This document shows positions 6,134-14,650 of a stretch of 49,118 nt of DNA, piece after piece. The notes beneath the pieces were generated by a model. The model did no database searches, had not been told where the DNA came from, and saw only the letters and a program-made list of their open reading frames with translations. The translations under genes and the position numbers were made by a program. Origin of the DNA: an uncultured Verrucomicrobia subdivision 3 bacterium (GTDB lineage: Bacteria > Verrucomicrobiota > Verrucomicrobiia > Limisphaerales > UBA11358); contig CAILDU010000070.1 in NCBI GenBank assembly GCA_903833055.1, positions 1 to 49,118 on the forward strand. The letters are read 5' to 3'. Each line of letters starts with the position of its first letter. The first letter of the stretch is position 1.

Positions 6134-9100
6134 CTAATTCGAGTCGGTGTCGAGGCAGGTGCGGATGGTTTTGGTGAGCGTCTGCGGCAGATAAGGTTTC
6201 TGCAAATACTGGATGCCGGGGTCGAGCTTGAAATCTTTGCCGAGCGTATCTGCGCCGTAACCACTGGTGAAAATCACTTTCATCTTCGGATTGTCTGCCC
6301 AGATTTTTTCCGCGACTTCACGTCCGTTCATGCCGCCGGTCATGATGACATCGGTGAAGACGAGTTTGATTTCGTTTTTATATTGCGCCCAGATTTGCAG
6401 CGCGCTGGGGCCGTCCACGGCTTCAAAAATACGGTAGCCGTGGCGGCGGAGTTCGCGGGAAACAAAGTCGCGCAGATCGCGTTCGTCTTCGACGACGAGA
6501 ATGGTTTCATTACCGCCGCGTTGACGAAATTGCGTCTCGGCATTTTCCGGCGCGGCCACGGGCGCGTCGGTCGCGGGCAGAAAAACGTGAAAGGTCGTGC
6601 CCTTATCCAGCACGCTATCCACCTGCACCCAGCCGTGATGCTGTTTGACGATGCCGAAAACCGTGGCGAGACCGAGGCCAGTGCCTTTGCCGAGTTCCTT
6701 GGTGGTGAAGAACGGCTCAAAAATGCGCGCCATGTTTTCCGGCGGAATGCCGCAGCCGGTGTCCGAGTGGCTGATGCAGACGAAACTTCCGGGACGGGCA
6801 TCCAGCACCGAGGCGGCGTAGGTCGCGTCAATTTCCCGGCGGCTCACGCGGATGGTTAGCTGCCCGCCGCGCGGCATCGCGTCACGCGAATTGACCGAGA
6901 GATTCAACAAAACTTGTTCCACCATGCCGGGGTCGGCTTCCACAACGGCGGACTCGCCACTGAAATTAATTTGCAGCGTCACGTCCTCGCCGAGCAACCG
7001 GTCAATCATTTCGGACATGCCGCTCACGAGTTGGTTCAAGTCAATCGGACGCGGGCTGGCGACTTGCTTGCGGCCGAAGGCGAGCAGTTGTCGCGTGAGG
7101 CCGGCGGCGCGTTCGGACGCCTGCTTGATCTGTTGTGCAGAAACCAGCGCCTTGGGATCCAGCGGCTGCATGGTGAGCAACGTGGCGTGGCCGAGGACAA
7201 CGGTGAGAATATTGTTGAAGTCGTGCGCGATGCCGCCGGCGAGCTGGCCGATGGCTTCCATCTTCTGCGACTGGCGCAACTGCTCTTCCAATTTTTTCTG
7301 CTCGGTGATGTTGCGGAACAAACTTAACAACAACCGCGGTTTGCCGCCGAGCTCGACGTAGGAATCGGTGATTTCAAAAGTCACCGCACGCCCGTCGTGC
7401 AGCAAGAAATCTTTCGCGCGCTTGCCGGTCAGTTTGCCGGACTGGAAATTTTCGCGGTGCGCCAGGAGCATTTTTTCCCAATCCGCGTGTCCGTCGTAAA
7501 TGATCGTGAATGGTTTGCCTTCCAGTTGGCGACTTGGCAGTCCAACCAAAGTGCAGAACGCTTCGTTTACCGCCACAATGCTGCCGCCCTCATCCGTAAG
7601 CCGCATGCCGTCGAGGGAATTGTCCCAGACGGAACGAAATAAAGTTTCCGAACTGCGCCGCGCCGTTTCCACCGCAAGCCGCTCGGTGATGTCGCGAACG
7701 TGAAACAGCAGCGCCGGCTGGCTTTCAAACTCCACGCGCACCACGCGAATTTCCACCGGCACAGCGCGACCGTCCGCGCGGCGGCTTTCGCTTTCAATCC
7801 ACGTAATCTGACCGTTCGCCAGCTTGTGAAATTCTTCCCGGGTTTTCTCGCGACGCTCGACCGGCACAAGTTCTTCAATGGCATTTTTACCCACCAACCA
7901 GTTGCGCTCCACGCCGTGCAACGCGCATGCCGCGCGGTTAGCATCGAGCACATTGCCCTGTAAATCTTCTACGAAAATGGCATCCGGCGAATTCTCGAAC
8001 AATTCGCGAAACCGCTTCTGGCTATGGCGCAATTCGTCCTCGGCGCGAATGCGTTCAAGCGCGCCGCTGCACTGGTCAGCCAAAGTTTGCAGCGTGTGCA
8101 AATCCGCTTGCGTGTAACTGCCCGACATCCGGCTCTGAATGAACAGCACGCCGATGACGATTTCACCTTTGCGGATTGGCGCAATCATCGTCGTGCCATC
8201 TTTATCACCCGTCTCGTCCGCAGAAATCAATTCCGCCCCGCGCGCGATGACGCGTTGCACGAGCGCGTTCGCCGTCTTTGGCTGCGGCGACGCAGGAATT
8301 TCGACACGCTGCCCTTCGATGGTGGTGATGGTTAGGAGCGAAACCACTTCGTCCTTTTCTGAATCAAACAAATCCAGCGCAAAATCGTCCCACCGAAATA
8401 ATTCATCAGCCGCCTCGCAGATGAACATTCCAGCCGTGGACGGAATGCTCACCGCGCTCAACTGATGGCTCAACTTGCCGAAGACTGAATTGTGATGCGC
8501 CGTCCGGCGGCGATCCGTTACATCCGTCGCCATCGTCAGCGCGCACAACCGCCCGCGAAAAGCCAGCGGCGTCCAGACTACTTCCATGTCCATCGCGCGT
8601 CCGCTCTTATGCCGATGCCGCCACACGATGCCCTGACTCTCGGCGTCCCAGACGGAATTATTATCATGGCGATCCCGCTCCGGCACGCGGAGATCCACGA
8701 GCGTCATCGTCAGAAATTCTTTTTGGCTGAATCCGTAATGCGTGATGGCTGATTCATTGACTTCAACAATCGCCAGTGTTTCCAAGTCAAAAACCCACAT
8801 CGGGTGCGGGTTGCCATGAAAGAGCAGCCGGTATTGTTTTTCGCTCTGGCGCAAATCGGATTCCGCCAGTTCGCGCCGCAACCGTTCCGCCGCCTCCGCC
8901 ACCGCGCGCAAAATGGACGACGGCAACCGCTCGCGGTTTTGTTTGAGCACGTAATCCGTCGCGCCCGCCTTGAGACTTTCAATCGCCGCCAATTCGCCAA
9001 TCGTGCCGGACAATAAAATGAATGGCGTCGTCGGAAATTTTGCGCGCACCAATCGGAGTGCCTCAATGCCGGTGAAATCCGGCAGTCGGAAATCCGCCAG

Positions 9101-9262
9101 AATCAAATCCCATTTCTCCTTCGTCAGCGAGGTGGTAAATTCCTCGCGGCCGGTCGCCAAAGTCACGCTCGCCGCGATGCCCTCGTGCGCCAGTTGATCG
9201 CGCACCAGTTGGGAATCCTCCGGATTATCTTCCAGATGCAGAATGCGGAGTGGTTGGTTCAT
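6134..9262 (-). CDS. Hybrid sensor histidine kinase with N- and C-terminal receiver domains
   Basis: The protein is about 1042 residues from [13 protein letters not shown] (ATG at 9262). An ATG 39 codons further upstream adds only non-family sequence. The order is: receiver (about 1-120, phospho-acceptor Asp57 in [10 protein letters not shown]), PAS (about 145-265), GAF (about 290-440), PAS (about 445-560), PAS (about 565-685), HisKA with His680 in [11 protein letters not shown], HATPase with [10 protein letters not shown] and DTGCGIP...[11 protein letters not shown], and a C-terminal receiver (Asp971 in [14 protein letters not shown]). There are no membrane segments, so it is cytoplasmic. 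Signals probably enter through the GAF/PAS modules and the first receiver. No DNA-binding regulator or Hpt protein is adjacent, so the output is unknown. The HisKA type (AHDFNN) is common in orphan hybrid kinases. Confidence 0.93.
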   Translation of the reverse strand: MNQPLRILHLEDNPEDSQLVRDQLAHEGIAASVTLATGREEFTTSLTKEKWDLILADFRLPDFTGIEALRLVRAKFPTTPFILLSGTIGELAAIESLKAGATDYVLKQNRERLPSSILRAVAEAAERLRRELAESDLRQSEKQYRLLFHGNPHPMWVFDLETLAIVEVNESAITHYGFSQKEFLTMTLVDLRVPERDRHDNNSVWDAESQGIVWRHRHKSGRAMDMEVVWTPLAFRGRLCALTMATDVTDRRRTAHHNSVFGKLSHQLSAVSIPSTAGMFICEAADELFRWDDFALDLFDSEKDEVVSLLTITTIEGQRVEIPASPQPKTANALVQRVIARGAELISADETGDKDGTTMIAPIRKGEIVIGVLFIQSRMSGSYTQADLHTLQTLADQCSGALERIRAEDELRHSQKRFRELFENSPDAIFVEDLQGNVLDANRAACALHGVERNWLVGKNAIEELVPVERREKTREEFHKLANGQITWIESESRRADGRAVPVEIRVVRVEFESQPALLFHVRDITERLAVETARRSSETLFRSVWDNSLDGMRLTDEGGSIVAVNEAFCTLVGLPSRQLEGKPFTIIYDGHADWEKMLLAHRENFQSGKLTGKRAKDFLLHDGRAVTFEITDSYVELGGKPRLLLSLFRNITEQKKLEEQLRQSQKMEAIGQLAGGIAHDFNNILTVVLGHATLLTMQPLDPKALVSAQQIKQASERAAGLTRQLLAFGRKQVASPRPIDLNQLVSGMSEMIDRLLGEDVTLQINFSGESAVVEADPGMVEQVLLNLSVNSRDAMPRGGQLTIRVSRREIDATYAASVLDARPGSFVCISHSDTGCGIPPENMARIFEPFFTTKELGKGTGLGLATVFGIVKQHHGWVQVDSVLDKGTTFHVFLPATDAPVAAPENAETQFRQRGGNETILVVEDERDLRDFVSRELRRHGYRIFEAVDGPSALQIWAQYKNEIKLVFTDVIMTGGMNGREVAEKIWADNPKMKVIFTSGYGADTLGKDFKLDPGIQYLQKPYLPQTLTKTIRTCLDTDSN

Positions 9263-9425
9263 GCCGGATGTTTGCAGAAATACTTCCCCACAAACAAGCA
9301 GCCCGCCACCTAAAAGTAAAGCGGGATGATACAACGAGTTCACGTTCGTTTTCGCCGTTGACATTCCGGCGCGTTTCACTAGGCTTTGCGGCTCTTTAGC
9401 AAATCAATTGATCGTTTTATAAATT

Positions 9426-9704
9426 ATGCCGAACACGAAGTCAGCCGAACGCCGGATGCGTAACAGTCAGCGCAAAAACCTCCAGAACAGCCGCGTCAAA
9501 TCCAAATTGCGCCGCACCGAAAAAGAATTCCGCGCCGCTGTTGTCGCCGGCAAAACCGAAGAAGCCATCAAGCTCCTCCCCGGCGTCCATTCTGCCTACG
9601 ACAAGGCCGTCAAGGTCGGCGCCATCGCCCGCCCCACCGCCAACCGCAAAAAATCCCGCCTCGCCGTCTCCATCAAGGCGGTCAAGCCGGTCGCCAAAAA
9701 GTAA
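9426..9704 (+). CDS. rpsT: 30S ribosomal protein S20
   Basis: The 92-residue basic protein matches bacterial S20 along its whole length. It has the N-terminal MPNTKSAERRMRNSQRKNLQNSRVKS block, a central helix KEFRAAVVAGKTEEAIKLL, and the C-terminal KVGAIARPTANRKKSRLAVSIKAV. S20 binds 16S rRNA early in small-subunit assembly. It is monocistronic by appearance: the histidine kinase diverges on the left, and the glycosidase gene 57 bases downstream starts with its own signal peptide. The 163-base upstream gap (9263-9425) should hold the rpsT promoter; TTGATC and TATAAA-like words occur just before the start, but I do not place a promoter firmly. Confidence 0.97.
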   Translation: MPNTKSAERRMRNSQRKNLQNSRVKSKLRRTEKEFRAAVVAGKTEEAIKLLPGVHSAYDKAVKVGAIARPTANRKKSRLAVSIKAVKPVAKK

Positions 9705-9761
9705 GCGGCAATCGCATTTCGTAATTTCCTTCGCCCGCACGCTCTGGCTTAATCGCCGTTC

Positions 9762-10727
9762 ATGCGGGCTATTTTCATTTTCACGATCGCGGCCATTTCG
9801 GCTTTGACCGCTCTTGGCGGCGAAACTAATTTCACGCCGCTGGCTTTATCCGGCCAGACGTTCATCCACGACCCGTCCACCATCGTCAAGGATGGCGCGC
9901 GGTTTTACATCTTCGCCACCGGCATCGGCATCCGCACCAAATCCTCGTCCGACTTGCGGGAATGGACAGCGGGCAATTCCGTTTTCGACGCGCCGCCCGC
10001 GTGGACGACCAACGCCGTTCCCGGTTTCAACGGCTACATTTGGGCGCCTGACATCGTCCGCGTGAACGGAAAATTTTTCCTCTATTACTCCGTTTCGACG
10101 TGGGGCAAAAAAACTTCCGCCATCGGTCTCGCCACCAATCCCACGCTCGATGACACCGCGACAAATTTTCTTTGGCGCGACGGCGGCGAAGTCATCCACT
10201 CCACCAGCCAGAGCGCGTTCAACACCATTGATCCCAGCGCGCTGCTCGATACCGACGGCAAACTCTGGCTCGCGTTCGGTTCTTATTGGCAGGGAATTTT
10301 TCTGACCGAACTCAATCCGCAGACCGGCCTGCGCGTCAGCACCAACGCCCCGCTCTTTCAACTCGCGTGGAATCATTCCATCGAAGCCGCGTGCCTGACG
10401 CACCACGCCAATTATTATTATCTCTTCGTCAACTGGGGCGAATGTTGCAAAGGCACGAACAGCACCTACGAAGTTCGCCTCGGACGCGCCGAAAAAATCA
10501 CCGGCCCGTATCGCGACCGCGACGGCAAAGATTTAGCCGACGGCGGCGGCTCCCCGTTTCTGCACAGCACTGGCCGTTTCATCGGCCCCGGCCACATTGG
10601 CATCTTGCGCGACGGCGACACCACTTGGTTCAGCTATCATTATTACGACGCCGAAACGCGTGGTAGATCCCGCCTCGCGCTGGGAAAAATTGATTGGTCC
10701 AGCGGTTGGCCCGTGCCGGTGAAATGA
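9762..10727 (+). CDS. Secreted GH43 family arabinan endo-1,5-alpha-L-arabinosidase-like enzyme
   Basis: The 321-residue protein starts with a signal peptide (MRAIFIFTIAAISALTALGG). The mature part follows the GH43 five-bladed propeller of arabinanases: IHDPSTIVKDGARFYIF (catalytic base Asp), FNGYIWAPDIVRVNGKF, SAFNTIDPSALLDTDGKLWL (second Asp), WNHSIEAACLTHHANYYYLF (candidate acid Glu), STYEVRLGRAEKITGPY, and the final GHIGILRDGDTTWFSYHYY block. Such enzymes cut alpha-1,5-arabinan of plant pectin outside the cytoplasm. The release of arabinose fits with the sugar isomerase gene on the other strand about 6 kb away, but no direct link is visible. The gene is followed by a pair of inverted repeat elements and a convergent gene. 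Confidence 0.9.
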   Translation: MRAIFIFTIAAISALTALGGETNFTPLALSGQTFIHDPSTIVKDGARFYIFATGIGIRTKSSSDLREWTAGNSVFDAPPAWTTNAVPGFNGYIWAPDIVRVNGKFFLYYSVSTWGKKTSAIGLATNPTLDDTATNFLWRDGGEVIHSTSQSAFNTIDPSALLDTDGKLWLAFGSYWQGIFLTELNPQTGLRVSTNAPLFQLAWNHSIEAACLTHHANYYYLFVNWGECCKGTNSTYEVRLGRAEKITGPYRDRDGKDLADGGGSPFLHSTGRFIGPGHIGILRDGDTTWFSYHYYDAETRGRSRLALGKIDWSSGWPVPVK

Positions 10728-10730
10728 GTT

Positions 10731-10810
10731 GAACCACTGAAAATAGCCCAGCCTTTCAAGGCTGGGTAAAACGTCATCGGAAATAAATAAGTCCCGTTAG
10801 GGACGGCAGA
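10731..10810 (+). repeat. Double-hairpin dispersed element, copy C1
   Basis: It contains the GAAAATAGCCC lead, a hairpin CCCAGCC..GGCTGGG around TTTCAA, a roughly 20-base spacer, and a second small hairpin GTCCCGTTAGGGAC. It aligns with the reverse complements of 10820-10895 and 13519-13595. It lies just after the arabinanase stop, so it may end transcription there. Confidence 0.75.
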
Positions 10811-10819
10811 ATCTTTCTT

Positions 10820-10895
10820 TCGTCCCCCACGGGACTGGTGGCGTTGCCGAACCGTGAACCCAGCCATCAATGGCTGTGCTATTCTCAGAGGTTAC
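10820..10895 (-). repeat. Double-hairpin dispersed element, copy C2 (inverted to C1)
   Basis: Reverse-complemented it reads AACCTCTGAGAATAGCACAG, then a CAGCCATTGATGGCTG hairpin, and further on AGTCCCGTGGGGGACGAAAG. It is the head-to-head partner of C1 and abuts the 3' end of the NHL-repeat gene on the other strand. Confidence 0.72.
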
Positions 10896-10902
10896 AACCA
10901 AC

Positions 10903-13449
10903 TTACGGCCAGAGACGCACGCGATAGAAGCGCTGGCTGTTCGTGCCAATGGCATCCGTAGTGAAAACGGAATTACTGGTAGCGGTGATGGGACTGCCGA
11001 GGTCCAGCCAGATGGGCGCGGCGAGATTGGTGGCGCATTGCAATTGATACGTCTGGTTGGACACCGCGCCCCAAGTGAATTGGTAGAGACCATTGCTGGC
11101 CGTGAACGCGGGCGTGATGGGCGGCAACTGCACGTTCACCGCGACCACGCTGCTCGTGACGCTGCCGGACGCGCTGGTGACGATGACCGAATACTGATTG
11201 CTTGCACTACTCACCGCGAGATTCGACACGGTGAAGGTTGGCTTATCCGCATAATCCATATACGCCAGCTTGCGGATGCGGTTGTTGCCGGAATCGGCAA
11301 AACAAAGGTTTCCCGCTGCATCAAGCGTAATACCATAAGGCGCTGAAAAAGTGGCAAGGTTCGCTGAACCATTATCCCCAGAGAATCCCTGAACACTTTG
11401 ACCGGCGATGGTGTTGATGATGCCATTCGTGCCTATCTTCCGAATGCGATTGTTACTTAAATCCGAGATAAATAAATTTCCAGTCGAATCCACGGCCATC
11501 CCAAAAGCAAATGACAACGATGCAAAATAGGCATAATAGCCATCATCCGAAAAACCAAAGTTTGCCGGCTGGTTAGCAATGGTGGTAATGATGCCATTCG
11601 TTCCTACCTTGCGAATACTCGTATTGCTATCACCAATATAAAGATTTCCCGTGGCGTCCAAGCATACCGAATATGGCGACACGGCTGTGCTGGTGGCAGC
11701 AACATTGTAATCAGGAGAGCCTAGGCTAGAGTGTCCATTTCCGGCGTAGGTGGTGATGATGCCGTTCGTATCAATTTTGCGGACGCGATTATTAAATCTG
11801 TCCGCCACGAATAAGTTTCCCAACCCATCCACGGCCACGCCATACGGTCGGTTCAATTTTGAATTCGTCGCGGCGACATTATCGGCGGAATAACCAGCGA
11901 TGCCTGTGCCCGCCACGGTAGTAATGATGCCGTTCGTATCTATTTTACGGATGCGCTGATTTTGATAGTCAGAGATAAAAAGATTTCCGGCTAAATCTAC
12001 CGAGACTCCGTTTGGCCGATTCAAACTGGCATTGGTGGCCGCACCGCCATCTCCTGAGAAAGCCGGAATGCCGTTGCCCGCCACAATGCTCAACATCCCA
12101 TTGGCATCCATTTTGCGGACGACATTGTTGTAATAGTCCGTAATGAAAAGATTGCCTTGCTGATCTATCGCCAATCCCCAAGGCACATCAAGCGCCGCAT
12201 TGGTTGCCTGAATATTATTCGCAACCGCCTGACCAACTACCGTGGAGATGATGCCGTTGGTAATTTTGCGGATGCGGTTGTTGGCCGAATCAACAACAAA
12301 CAAGTTGCCGGCAGAATCTGAAACCGTGCTACTGGGATAAGCCAGATAGGCATTGGTGGCGAAACCGCCATCACCGGAAAAACCATTCGTGCCGTTGCCC
12401 GCGACCGTAGTAATGATGCTGTTGGTGATTTTGCGGATGCAATGACTGCCGATGTCGGCGATGAAAACATTTCCTTTGGAATCCACGCTGACTCCGTTTG
12501 CCTGATTTATCTTGGCCGTATTAGCATTGCCTCCATCGCCGGAATAGCCTTGAGTTCCATTGCCCGCAATTGTGGAAATGATTCCACTCGCATTGACTTT
12601 ACGGATGCGAAAATTAGCTGTGTCAGCGATATAGAGATTTCCCGCCGTATCAATGGCCACCCAAGTAGGATTGTTTAATTTGGCGCTTGTGGCAGCAGAG
12701 CCATCGCCTAAAGAGCCTCCACCACCGGCCACAGTTGAAATGATTCCGCTGGCATTGATTTTGCGGATGCGAGAATTGTAAGTATCGGCAAAAAACAAAT
12801 TGCCAGACGTGTCCACCGCCAGTCCTCCTTGTGGCAAGTTGATTCTCGCATTGGTTGCCTGACCTCCGTCACCAGAAAATCCCTGATACGCCATGCCTAT
12901 ACCAGCGTAGGTCGTGATAATGCCATTGGTATCCACCTTGCGGATGTAATTATTCCAAGTGTCCAAGATGAACAGGTTTCCATTCGTGTCCACTGCGACT
13001 GCTGACGGGTTGGCCAAACTAGCATTGGTTGCCGGGCCGCCGTCACCGGCATAAGTGTAGCTACCACTTCCGGCTACAATCGTGGTCACACCGTTGGTAG
13101 CCACTTTACGGATGACGTTGTTTACAGTATCGGCAATGAACAAATTACCGGACGAATCAAACGCGGCGCCTGATGGCACACCTAAAAAAGAATTCGTCGC
13201 TTGCAAGTTGTTGAACAGATTCCCGCCCGCCACGGTGGTGATGATGTTGTTCGGCAGGTTCGTGCCGTTCAACAGCCATTGGTAAGTCAACGGCCCAACG
13301 CCCGTCGCCATCACGCTGAAAGTGGTATTGCCGCCCAAGAAAACCGTCTGATTCACCGGCTGGTTGGTGATGACGGGTTGCGCGTTGCCGGTGAGCGCAA
13401 GGAACAGCCCCAGCCCAATAACCATAATTTTTCCCAAGGCAGATTTCAT
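10903..13449 (-). CDS. Secreted NHL-repeat protein with a split Ig-like domain
   Basis: The 848-residue protein has a signal peptide (ends LTGNAQ). Residues about 24-66 (VITNQPVNQTVFLGG...LTYQWLLNGTNLPNN) are the first half of a bacterial Ig-like domain. Twelve NHL-type blades follow, each with GNLFIADxxNNRIRKV, GIITTVAG and GFSGDGGxATNAxL. The second Ig half then appears (FTVSNLAVSSASNQYSVIVTSASGSVTSSVV), followed by a C-terminal module (YQFTWGAVSNQTYQLQCATN) ending FYRVRLWP. The propeller, enough for two six-bladed rings, thus looks inserted into an Ig loop. The function is unknown; such proteins are exported and may bind carbohydrate or protein. The tail resembles a shared C-terminal module of exported proteins in this group. 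The gene is flanked on both sides by C-type repeat elements. Confidence 0.88.
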   Translation of the reverse strand: MKSALGKIMVIGLGLFLALTGNAQPVITNQPVNQTVFLGGNTTFSVMATGVGPLTYQWLLNGTNLPNNIITTVAGGNLFNNLQATNSFLGVPSGAAFDSSGNLFIADTVNNVIRKVATNGVTTIVAGSGSYTYAGDGGPATNASLANPSAVAVDTNGNLFILDTWNNYIRKVDTNGIITTYAGIGMAYQGFSGDGGQATNARINLPQGGLAVDTSGNLFFADTYNSRIRKINASGIISTVAGGGGSLGDGSAATSAKLNNPTWVAIDTAGNLYIADTANFRIRKVNASGIISTIAGNGTQGYSGDGGNANTAKINQANGVSVDSKGNVFIADIGSHCIRKITNSIITTVAGNGTNGFSGDGGFATNAYLAYPSSTVSDSAGNLFVVDSANNRIRKITNGIISTVVGQAVANNIQATNAALDVPWGLAIDQQGNLFITDYYNNVVRKMDANGMLSIVAGNGIPAFSGDGGAATNASLNRPNGVSVDLAGNLFISDYQNQRIRKIDTNGIITTVAGTGIAGYSADNVAATNSKLNRPYGVAVDGLGNLFVADRFNNRVRKIDTNGIITTYAGNGHSSLGSPDYNVAATSTAVSPYSVCLDATGNLYIGDSNTSIRKVGTNGIITTIANQPANFGFSDDGYYAYFASLSFAFGMAVDSTGNLFISDLSNNRIRKIGTNGIINTIAGQSVQGFSGDNGSANLATFSAPYGITLDAAGNLCFADSGNNRIRKLAYMDYADKPTFTVSNLAVSSASNQYSVIVTSASGSVTSSVVAVNVQLPPITPAFTASNGLYQFTWGAVSNQTYQLQCATNLAAPIWLDLGSPITATSNSVFTTDAIGTNSQRFYRVRLWP

Positions 13450-13518
13450 TTGCGAATGCGTCTAATGTTTCTCGTTTTCCAACCTTGGTCAACCCTCAAT
13501 TCAGCAATCAAACCAGCT

Positions 13519-13595
13519 TCGGTCGTCCCTGCGGGACTTGAAATCTTACGGAGTTACCCCGGCGTTAAAACGCCGGGCTATTTTCAGAGGTTCCG
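13519..13595 (-). repeat. Double-hairpin dispersed element, copy C3
   Basis: On the plus strand GTCCCTGCGGGAC and CCCGGCGTTAAAACGCCGGG are two perfect hairpins separated by about 20 bases, ending GCTATTTTCAGAGGTT. The order and spacing match C1 and C2. It lies upstream of the NHL gene start, so the NHL gene is bracketed by members of one family. Confidence 0.78.
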
Positions 13596-13613
13596 CCGGA
13601 ACCGGGCATCTTC

Positions 13614-13640
13614 CTTCGCGCATTTGCGTCTTTGCGTGAG
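13614..13640. repeat. CTTTGCGN octamer tandem, half element (family A)
   Basis: Three 8-base words (CTTCGCGC, ATTTGCGT, CTTTGCGT) are followed by GAG. The element ends five bases from the stop codon of the DnaJ-like gene, read on the opposite strand. Similar tandems with inverted arms occur at 30343, 31853 and 37462. Confidence 0.65.
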
Positions 13641-13644
13641 AGTT

Positions 13645-14580
13645 TTAATCGCGCGGGTTGAATTTTGATTCCTTCGCGAGCTGCTCCCACAATTTCTTCT
13701 GCGCGTCGGTAATTTTTGCGGGCACAACAATTTTGGTCGCCACAATCAGGTCGCCGGTCTTGCCAAGGCCACGTCCGCGCACGCGGAGTTTTTGGCCGCT
13801 CGCCGTGCCAGCGGGAATCTTGATGTTCACTTTGCCGTCGAGCGTGGGCACGGCAATCTCCGCGCCGAGCGCCGCTTCCCACGGCGCAAGTTCGAGTTCG
13901 TAAATGAGATTGTGTCCGTCCACCTCAAAGTCGGGATGCTTGGCGAGGCGCACGCGCAAATACAAATCGCCGCCGTGTTCGCCGCGTCCGGCGATGCGGA
14001 GTTTTTGTCCCTCGGTGATGCCCGCCGGAATTTTGACCTGCTGCGAATCGGTGCGGTTCTCGTGCCGCACGGTGACGGTGCGGACGGAGCCGGTCTTGGC
14101 TTCTTCGAGCGTGACCATGATGTCGCCCTCGATGTCGCGACTGGGTTCTTCCACTTGACCACCGGGAAATCCGCCGCGCCCGCCCGCGCCAGCGGCACGT
14201 CGTTGCGCGCCGAACATCTGCTCAAAAAAATCGCTGAAGCCCGTGCCTTGAAATTCAAATTCCACGCCGCCGCCGCGTCCCGCGCCACCGCGAAATGGCT
14301 GGCCGCCGCCGAAACCGCCTGCGCCGGGCGGCGGGCGAAAGTCTGCGCCTTGTTTCCAGTTCGCGCCGAGCTCGTCGTATTTCTTGCGCTTATCGGCGTC
14401 AGACAAAACTTCGTAAGCCTCGTTGATGTCCTTGAATTTTTCCTCCGCACGCTTTTTATCCTTGGCGACGTCGGGATGAAATTCGCGCGCGAGTTTGCGA
14501 AAGGATTTCTTCATCTCATCGGCGGTCGCGGTGCGCGGCACGCCGAGGGTCTGGTAATAATCTTTGTATTGGGCAGCCAT
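13645..14580 (-). CDS. DnaJ-class J-domain co-chaperone (CbpA type, no zinc finger)
   Basis: The 311-residue protein has a J domain at residues 5-72 (DYYQTLGVPRTATADEMKKS..., HPD in REFHPDVAK), a Gly/Phe-rich linker (PPPGAGGFGGGQPFRGGAG...), and two DnaJ C-terminal beta domains. The cysteine-rich zinc-finger repeats of true DnaJ are absent, so it belongs to the type II, CbpA-like group that delivers clients to DnaK. The C-terminal domain shows GDIMVTLEEAKTGSVRTVTV, KIPAGITEGQKLRIAGRG and KIPAGTASGQKLRVRGRGLG. It is 70 bases downstream of the htrA-like gene on the same strand, with a repeat between. This context suggests a shared protein-quality theme, although this protein is cytoplasmic and the neighbours are exported. 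Confidence 0.93.
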   Translation of the reverse strand: MAAQYKDYYQTLGVPRTATADEMKKSFRKLAREFHPDVAKDKKRAEEKFKDINEAYEVLSDADKRKKYDELGANWKQGADFRPPPGAGGFGGGQPFRGGAGRGGGVEFEFQGTGFSDFFEQMFGAQRRAAGAGGRGGFPGGQVEEPSRDIEGDIMVTLEEAKTGSVRTVTVRHENRTDSQQVKIPAGITEGQKLRIAGRGEHGGDLYLRVRLAKHPDFEVDGHNLIYELELAPWEAALGAEIAVPTLDGKVNIKIPAGTASGQKLRVRGRGLGKTGDLIVATKIVVPAKITDAQKKLWEQLAKESKFNPRD

Positions 14581-14584
14581 TTGT

Positions 14585-14648
14585 GAGTTGCAGGTTACAG
14601 GTTGAAAGTTACAAGTTCAACTATTCGCCAACCTTCAACTTGCAACCC
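14585..14648. repeat. GTTGCAAGTT-type word repeat (family E)
   Basis: The gap between the J-domain and HtrA genes is filled with variants of the word (A)GTTGCAGGTTACAGGTTGAA and its inverse (CCAACCTTCAACTTGCAACC), forming an imperfect inverted repeat. It ends very close to the htrA-like stop codon. Confidence 0.6.
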
Positions 14649-14650
14649 AT

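Noticed and set aside
10903-13449. Tandem DNA repeat array
   Set aside because: The periodicity comes from NHL protein repeats with diverged codons, not from a DNA-level satellite.
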